Positions 13,912 through 18,856 of a stretch of DNA of 18,856 nucleotides are shown here, piece by piece. A model generated the notes under the pieces. The model did not search any database and was not told where the DNA came from. It saw only the letters and a program-made list of their open reading frames with translations. The stretch is from NCBI GenBank assembly GCA_937944065.1, contig CALDZS010000265.1, positions 1-18,856 of the forward strand, read 5' to 3'. Each line of letters begins with the position of its first letter. Position 1 is the stretch's first letter. Source of the DNA: an uncultured Amylibacter sp. Its GTDB lineage: Bacteria > Pseudomonadota > Alphaproteobacteria > Rhodobacterales > Rhodobacteraceae. A program made the position numbers and the translations under genes.

Positions 13912-16329
13912 ATGTCAGACGATCAAAAGCCAACAGAAGAATATGGCGCCGATTCTATCAAGGTTCTCAAAGGGTTAGAAGCAGTTCGCAAACGCCCAGG
14001 CATGTATATTGGCGATACAGATGACGGGTCCGGCCTGCATCACATGGTCTACGAAGTCGTGGATAACGGCATTGACGAAGCTTTGGCGAAGCACGCTGAT
14101 TTCGTATCGGTCACAATTCACGAAGACGAAAGCGTTTCTGTGCGCGACAATGGTCGCGGCATTCCTGTCGGTATCCACGAAGAAGAAGGCGTTTCGGCGG
14201 CCGAAGTCATCATGACCCAGTTGCACGCGGGTGGGAAATTCGACAGCAATTCATACAAAGTTTCAGGTGGCCTGCACGGCGTTGGTGTATCTGTGGTGAA
14301 CGCGCTATCCGACTGGCTGGAACTGAAGGTTTGGCGCGACGGCAAAGTTCATATCGCGCGGTTTGAACATGGTGACACGGTCAAACATCTAGAAGTCATT
14401 GGCGACGCAGACGGCGAAACAGGTACCGAAGTTCGCTTCATGGCGTCGTTGGATACGTTTTCTAACCGCGACTACGTGTTCAAAACACTAGAGAATCGTT
14501 TGCGTGAGTTAGCGTTCCTAAACTCTGGCGTGAAAATCATCGTACGCGATTTGCGTCCAACAGAACCGTTGGAAACAGAGCTTTACTATGACGGCGGCGT
14601 GAAAGAGTTTGTGCGTTTCTTAGACCGTTCTAAATCCCCCGTAATCGAAGAACCGATTTATGTGGTTGGTGAAAAAGATGACATAACGGTAGAGGTCGCG
14701 ATGTGGTGGAACGACAGCTATCATGAAAATGTACTGCCTTTTACCAACAACATTCCGCAACGCGATGGCGGCACGCACATCGCGGGTTTTCGCGGTGCGT
14801 TGACACGAACAATCAACAATTACGCGTCAAGCAGTGGCATCGCGAAGAAAGAAAAACTTTCATTTACTGGGGACGATGCGCGCGAGGGTTTGACCTGCGT
14901 TTTGTCGGTCAAAGTTCCTGATCCAAAATTCTCGAGCCAAACCAAAGACAAATTGGTTTCATCCGAAGTTCGACCCGTTGTCGAAAGTCTGATGAATGAA
15001 AAGCTGTCTGAATGGTTCGAGGAAAATCCAGGTCCGGCCAAAGAGATTGTAACCAAGATCGTCGAAGCGGCCTTGGCACGCGAAGCCGCGCGTAAGGCGC
15101 GGGATCTAACGCGGCGCAAGACAGCGTTTGGTGGAACATCACTACCCGGTAAGCTGGCGGATTGTCAGGAACGCGATCCATCGAAATCCGAACTGTTCAT
15201 CGTGGAGGGTGACAGTGCGGGCGGGTCTGCCAAACAAGGGCGGTCGCGCGAAAACCAAGCCGTACTGCCATTGCGCGGTAAAATCCTAAATATTGAGCGC
15301 GCGCGCTTTGACAAAATGTTGGGATCTGAACAGATTACCAACCTGATCACCGCCATGGGTACAGGCATTGGTCGCGACGAATTTAATATCGAAAAACTGC
15401 GCTATCATAAGATCATCATCATGACAGATGCGGACGTTGACGGTGCCCATATCCGGACTTTGTTGCTGACCTTCTTCTTTCGTCAGATGCCCGAATTGAT
15501 CGAGGGCGGATATCTATATATCGCCCAACCCCCGTTGTTCAAAGTCGCACGCGGCAAGTCCGAAGTTTATTTGAAAGATCAAACTTCGCTGGAAGATTTT
15601 TTGATCGAACAAGGCGTCGACAGCGGCAGCTTGGACATTGGTGGTGGTCAGGTCATCACGGGTGCCGATCTGGCGCGTGTGGTTGCGGAAGCGCGGAATT
15701 TACAGTTCGTGATCAACGCTTTTCCAACCCATTATGATCGCCACATCGTAGAGCAAGCTGCGATTTCGGGGGCCTTTGTTGAGGGTAAAATTGATGCAGA
15801 TATCCAAGCGGTGGCAGATCAGGTTGCTGGTCGTTTGGACAAAGTTAGCCTTGAATATGAACGTGGTTGGACGGGACGCCAGACCCAGGATCACGGTCTG
15901 CGGTTCAGCCGCATTGTGCGCGGCGTAGAAGAAAGCCACACACTCGATGGACGCATGATGCGGTCAGGCGAGGCGCGTAAATTGGGGTCAATGACGGGCC
16001 AGCTGCAAGAGGTGTATTCGGGTGCGACCACGTTTACACGCAAGGATAAAACAACAGCAATCCATGGGCCACGCGGGCTGTTAAGCCTGATAATGGCCGA
16101 GGGTGAAAAGGGGTTGAGCTTACAGCGTTACAAAGGTCTGGGAGAGATGAATCCAGGGCAGCTTTGGGAAACCACTCTTGATCCAGAAGCACGTACATTG
16201 TTGCAGGTAAAGGTCGATGATCTGGCCGAAGCAGATGATCTGTTTACCAAACTGATGGGTGACGTAGTGGAACCGCGCCGCGAGTTTATTCAACAGAACG
16301 CGTTGAGTGTGGAAAATCTGGATTTCTAA
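13912..16329 (+). CDS. gyrB: DNA gyrase subunit B
   Basis: The protein has 805 residues from the ATG at 13912, the normal length for proteobacterial GyrB. AGGGA precedes this ATG; the frame is open back to a TTG at 13885, but that lies before the predicted transcript start. The GHKL ATPase domain shows VVDNGIDEAL, DNGRGIPVG and GGLHGVGVSVVNALS. The TOPRIM domain shows VEGDSAGGSAKQGR and TDADVDGAHIRTLLLTFFFR. The C-terminal GyrA-binding region has RYKGLGEMNPGQLWETT, preceded by the roughly 170-residue insert seen in Gram-negative GyrB. With GyrA (not in the window) it introduces negative supercoils using ATP. It ends convergent to the next gene with nine bases between. Confidence 0.98.
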   Translation: MSDDQKPTEEYGADSIKVLKGLEAVRKRPGMYIGDTDDGSGLHHMVYEVVDNGIDEALAKHADFVSVTIHEDESVSVRDNGRGIPVGIHEEEGVSAAEVIMTQLHAGGKFDSNSYKVSGGLHGVGVSVVNALSDWLELKVWRDGKVHIARFEHGDTVKHLEVIGDADGETGTEVRFMASLDTFSNRDYVFKTLENRLRELAFLNSGVKIIVRDLRPTEPLETELYYDGGVKEFVRFLDRSKSPVIEEPIYVVGEKDDITVEVAMWWNDSYHENVLPFTNNIPQRDGGTHIAGFRGALTRTINNYASSSGIAKKEKLSFTGDDAREGLTCVLSVKVPDPKFSSQTKDKLVSSEVRPVVESLMNEKLSEWFEENPGPAKEIVTKIVEAALAREAARKARDLTRRKTAFGGTSLPGKLADCQERDPSKSELFIVEGDSAGGSAKQGRSRENQAVLPLRGKILNIERARFDKMLGSEQITNLITAMGTGIGRDEFNIEKLRYHKIIIMTDADVDGAHIRTLLLTFFFRQMPELIEGGYLYIAQPPLFKVARGKSEVYLKDQTSLEDFLIEQGVDSGSLDIGGGQVITGADLARVVAEARNLQFVINAFPTHYDRHIVEQAAISGAFVEGKIDADIQAVADQVAGRLDKVSLEYERGWTGRQTQDHGLRFSRIVRGVEESHTLDGRMMRSGEARKLGSMTGQLQEVYSGATTFTRKDKTTAIHGPRGLLSLIMAEGEKGLSLQRYKGLGEMNPGQLWETTLDPEARTLLQVKVDDLAEADDLFTKLMGDVVEPRREFIQQNALSVENLDF

Positions 16330-16338
16330 GCATCTGGC

Positions 16339-17241
16339 CTAAGTGTGGTGTTGCTGGTTACGCAACACACGCTCGCGCCAAAAGGTAAAAACGCCCGCCA
16401 AGATGATAATGACCACGCCTAGCGTGGCCCAACCATCCATTGCTTCGCCCCAGATGAACCAACCCAGTCCGATCGCCCAGATCATGGTCGTGTATCGAAA
16501 GGGCGCGACCACGGATACATCACCATGACGCATCGCTAAAATTGAACAGAGATATCCCACAAAGATAAAACACGCCGCCATCGCCAGCAGACCCAACTCG
16601 CGCCAGTCCATTGGTGCCCAGTTCTGGGTCACCACAGTGGATGCCGCCCCCAATAATGTGATCGCTGCTGCAGCGACAAAGGCGACTTTGGCGGATTGAA
16701 CTTCTGTTGAAAATTGTCGTGTTATCAATTCTCGGGCAGTGACCAACAGAACAGTTATCAGGGCCAAGATACTGTATACGTTAAAGCCATCCGCGTCTGG
16801 ACGGATGATCAAGGCGACACCAACAAACCCAGCACTGATCGCGATCAGGCGGCGCCAGCCCAACGGTTCCTTAAAGAAATAGGCAGCGCTGAGCGACACC
16901 GTGAGAGGCAGTGCCATCAATGTTGCCGCTAGATTTGCAAACGGCATATTCAACAAGGCGCTGAGAAAACAGATGGTTGAAAGTGCCTCGACGAATGTAC
17001 GCCACCCAACCAGTTTGCGATCCCGTACCGACAGGGTTTCTTTTAACGCACCCGTCGAAATTGCGACCATACCCAGCAAGACCACTGCGAATATTCCGCG
17101 CACCAAAATCGATTGATAAATTGACTGGTCTGCGGATGCCAGTTTCATTGCAGCATCATTGCAAGCATAGCCACCCATAGAGGCGCACATGAACATCGCA
17201 CCCATTGCGTTTGGCGATTTCAGGTCGGGAAAGTTAGTCAA
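16339..17241 (-). CDS. EamA/DMT-family transporter
   Basis: The protein has 300 residues with about ten membrane helices in two EamA repeats, as in RhaT/YdcZ-like drug/metabolite transporters. FANLAATLMALPLTVSLSAAYFF with the following PLGWRRLIAI in the first half, and VAPFRYTTMIWAIGLGW with WGEAMDGWATLGVVII in the second, are typical. The substrate is unknown. The start is a TTG at 17239-17241: AAGGA lies exactly eight bases upstream (17250-17254) and no ATG occurs before codon 13, so TTG is well supported. A later ATG would trim only cytoplasmic residues and cannot be excluded. It is convergent with gyrB. Confidence 0.9.
   Translation of the reverse strand: MTNFPDLKSPNAMGAMFMCASMGGYACNDAAMKLASADQSIYQSILVRGIFAVVLLGMVAISTGALKETLSVRDRKLVGWRTFVEALSTICFLSALLNMPFANLAATLMALPLTVSLSAAYFFKEPLGWRRLIAISAGFVGVALIIRPDADGFNVYSILALITVLLVTARELITRQFSTEVQSAKVAFVAAAAITLLGAASTVVTQNWAPMDWRELGLLAMAACFIFVGYLCSILAMRHGDVSVVAPFRYTTMIWAIGLGWFIWGEAMDGWATLGVVIIILAGVFTFWRERVLRNQQHHT
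16348..16368. repeat. Hairpin at the gyrB / transporter convergence
   Basis: GTGTTGC (16348-16354) and GCAACAC (16362-16368) are perfect 7-base arms around a 7-base loop, inside the last codons of the transporter gene and just past the gyrB stop. No T-run follows on either strand. It may slow polymerase or protect both 3' ends. Confidence 0.45.
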
Positions 17242-17285
17242 ATTTTACGTCCTTGAATATGAAAATACCCTAGCCGCATTACCCA

Positions 17286-17331
17286 CTTTTACAATCATTG
17301 CTTTGTAAAAGCAGAATGGCGTGCCTATATG
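17286..17331 (+). promoter_or_regulatory. Dyad-overlapped promoter candidate of the DUF533 gene
   Basis: CTTTTACAA (17286-17294) and TTGTAAAAG (17303-17311) form a perfect 9-base inverted repeat with an 8-base centre. Its right arm contains a -35-like TTGTAA (17303-17308), and after 17 bases a -10-like TATATG (17326-17331) follows. Transcription would start near 17338. A dimeric regulator bound to the dyad would block or assist this promoter. The regulator is unknown. Confidence 0.45.
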
Positions 17332-17361
17332 ATTACCGACTCATTCATAAAGGAGATTTTC

Positions 17362-18156
17362 ATGAGCTTGGTCGGAACATTGGCAAAACTTGCAATCGGG
17401 TATGCGGTCACACGCGGCGTAAAAAGCGTAGTAGGCGGCGGCGGTACCAAAAAACGCACCGGTGGCGGGGGCAGCATCTTTGGCGGCCAAACTTCAGGCG
17501 GCACAAGCGGTCTTGAGGGTATCATGGATGGTCTAACTGGCGGACGCTCAACGGGCCGCGCCAGTACTGGTGGTGGTTTGGGTGACATTCTGGGTCAGTT
17601 GGGCGGCATGTCTGGTGGGTCAACCAGCGGTTCAACTGGTGGCTCTATGGGCGGCCTTGGTGGCGCATTAGGCGGCATTCTGGGCGGCCTTGGCGGCGCC
17701 ACAACGCAATCAGGTGGGCAATCCACTGGCGGCGGGCTTGGCGATTTATTGACCGAAGCATTGGGCGGCGGCGGCCAACTGCAAACACAAACCACTGACG
17801 AAGACGAAGAGCATGCGGGTCTTTTGATCCGTGCCATGTTGCAGGCGGCAAAGTCCGATGGTCGCGTCGACGCAGAAGAGCGTGAAAAACTGCAAACCAA
17901 TTTGAACGACGCGACGGCCGAAGAGATTGCGTATATCAATCAAGAACTTAACCGCGATGTTGATCTGCGTGGATTGATCGCCGATGTGCCACGCGGCATG
18001 GAAAGCCAGGTCTATATGATGTCATTAATGGGCATTGATTTAGACAATCAGAACGAAGCACAGTATCTGAACGATTTGGCACAAGGCATGCGTTTGGGTA
18101 AGAACGATGTGAATCAAATTCACGAAGCGTTAGGCGTTCAGCCTCTATACGCCTAA
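17362..18156 (+). CDS. Gly-rich DUF533/TerB-like protein
   Basis: The protein has 264 residues from the ATG at 17362, which has an ideal AAGGAG site; the frame is open back to 17329 but that is at the predicted transcript start. The N-terminus SLVGTLAKLAIGYAVTRGV is amphipathic or weakly hydrophobic. Residues 24-139 are a low-complexity Gly/Ser/Thr region with repeated units of the type GGGLGDIL (about 70-77, 123-130) and GGLGG. Residues 148-262 match the DUF533/TerB-like helical domain, with AAKSDGRVDAEE (162-173) reminiscent of the acidic metal-site motif of TerB folds. DUF533 includes E. coli YebE, an envelope-stress-linked inner-membrane protein. The biochemical function is unknown. Its stop overlaps the convergent neighbour by four bases. 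Confidence 0.85.
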   Translation: MSLVGTLAKLAIGYAVTRGVKSVVGGGGTKKRTGGGGSIFGGQTSGGTSGLEGIMDGLTGGRSTGRASTGGGLGDILGQLGGMSGGSTSGSTGGSMGGLGGALGGILGGLGGATTQSGGQSTGGGLGDLLTEALGGGGQLQTQTTDEDEEHAGLLIRAMLQAAKSDGRVDAEEREKLQTNLNDATAEEIAYINQELNRDVDLRGLIADVPRGMESQVYMMSLMGIDLDNQNEAQYLNDLAQGMRLGKNDVNQIHEALGVQPLYA

Positions 18157-18833
18157 ATCACGATTACTGTTTCAAGTCTGTTGGCGCGTCTTAGACGCGC
18201 CGACATGGCGGACAACGCGCTGCCTTGAAAACTCATGCGGATATCCTCTTTGCCGTTCAGTGCGGCACGAAACGTGTCAGCATCGATTGCATAGTATCTG
18301 CTGGGTTGCGCCAATTGAACCGATGCGCTGGCTGGCACATTTTGCAGCACGCCCATATCACCGATAAGTTCGTTTTCGCGCACGGTTCCAATCTTGTTAC
18401 CTTTGCGACTGACTGACGCCGACCCACATGCCAAATAGTAAATCGCCTCTAACGGTTCGTTCTCGACCGTCAGAATAGCGGTGTCTGCGATATGCCATTC
18501 CCCTTTGCGCAGCACCGACATCGCACGGCGCAGCGGGACACCGGGCAGCAATTTGTCTGCCAAATTCTTTTCGTCCATAGTCACACTTGGTGGAATTTTC
18601 GCGATCAAAAATCGTAAAATGCTAAGCGAGCTTAGCGTAATAAAGGAAATCTGAATAATGGCAGAGCCCATATTAAATTCTGAAAACATGGAAATCAGAA
18701 TACAGCTGGCAGCTGAAATATTGATCGATGCGTAGGGAATAGAGTTCCCCCGCAAAAGTCCCAATTGAAGGCTCGCATAGGCACCTAAATAAATAAGGGC
18801 GCCGCATATGCCTATTATTTGAAAAATGTCCAT
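18153..18833 (-). CDS. Membrane protein with cyclic-nucleotide-domain-like C-terminus
   Basis: The protein has 226 residues. The first 80 or so hold about three membrane helices (IIGICGALIYLGAYASLQLG at 6-25, then about 34-51 and 57-79) resembling the small CBU_0592-like membrane domain. Residues 86-215 resemble a cyclic-nucleotide-binding fold: LRKGEWHIADTAILTVEN (108-125), the beta strands EAIYYLACGSASVSRKG, and NELIGDMGVLQNVPASASV in the position of the phosphate-binding cassette. Family members normally have a Glu and an Arg there (GE...RSAT); here they read Asp and Ala, so cAMP or cGMP binding is doubtful. GGGA precedes the ATG. It overlaps the convergent DUF533 gene at the stop codons. 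The role is unknown; a membrane-tethered sensor is a guess. Confidence 0.8.
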   Translation of the reverse strand: MDIFQIIGICGALIYLGAYASLQLGLLRGNSIPYASINISAASCILISMFSEFNMGSAIIQISFITLSSLSILRFLIAKIPPSVTMDEKNLADKLLPGVPLRRAMSVLRKGEWHIADTAILTVENEPLEAIYYLACGSASVSRKGNKIGTVRENELIGDMGVLQNVPASASVQLAQPSRYYAIDADTFRAALNGKEDIRMSFQGSALSAMSARLRRANRLETVIVI

Positions 18834-18856
18834 GTCGTGATTCCCAGATATTACAG

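Noticed and set aside
13451..13933. A 160-codon minus-strand frame over the exporter and gyrB start
   Set aside because: It is antisense to the exporter and crosses the gyrB promoter; its composition is that of a shadow frame.
17595..17939. Pro-rich 114-codon minus-strand frame
   Set aside because: Its Pro-rich composition is simply the complement of the Gly-rich repeats in the DUF533 gene.

Overview
The window is a chromosomal segment of an alphaproteobacterium, most likely a marine Rhodobacterales (roseobacter-type) species. The grounds are the gene order rpsT, dnaA, dnaN, recF, gyrB, the divergent mutM/ubiE pair, and the protein sequences themselves, such as the GyrB and DnaA termini and the UbiE start. 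I cannot name a species. No CRISPR array, insertion sequence or prophage gene is visible.

Left part (1-3423, all minus strand): a five-gene zinc-uptake-type operon reading out of the left edge. In transcription order it holds a ZrgA-like (DUF2796) periplasmic protein with a His/Asp/Glu-rich loop, an ABC ATPase, an FtsX/MacB-type permease, and two tandem DUF3299 proteins that both carry twin-arginine-like signal peptides. The second DUF3299 gene is cut by the window edge. A strong Zur-box-like palindrome sits on the promoter of the first gene, tying the cluster to zinc starvation.

Centre-left (3519-8180): a tRNA-Arg(CCT), an APH-type phosphotransferase, the ubiquinone genes ubiB and ubiE (operon, minus strand), mutM (divergent from ubiE), and rpsT with its promoter and a clear intrinsic terminator.

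Centre and right (8181-16329): a gene-free stretch of about 310 bases with two dyads and a promoter candidate leads into a rhodanese gene and dnaA, then dnaN, recF, a VOC-family gene, a LysE-type exporter and gyrB. This is the replication-initiation block: initiator, sliding clamp, RecF repair protein and gyrase B subunit. A terminator separates dnaA from dnaN.

Right end (16339-18833): an EamA-type transporter (minus), a Gly-rich DUF533/TerB-like protein (plus) behind a promoter that overlaps a perfect 9-bp dyad, and a membrane-anchored cyclic-nucleotide-domain-like protein (minus) whose domain lacks the expected phosphate-binding Arg.

Most of the window is ordinary core genome. The parts worth a second look are the Zur-linked operon with its duplicated Tat-type DUF3299 proteins, the rhodanese-dnaA control region, and the last two genes. 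I see no convincing wholly new system.
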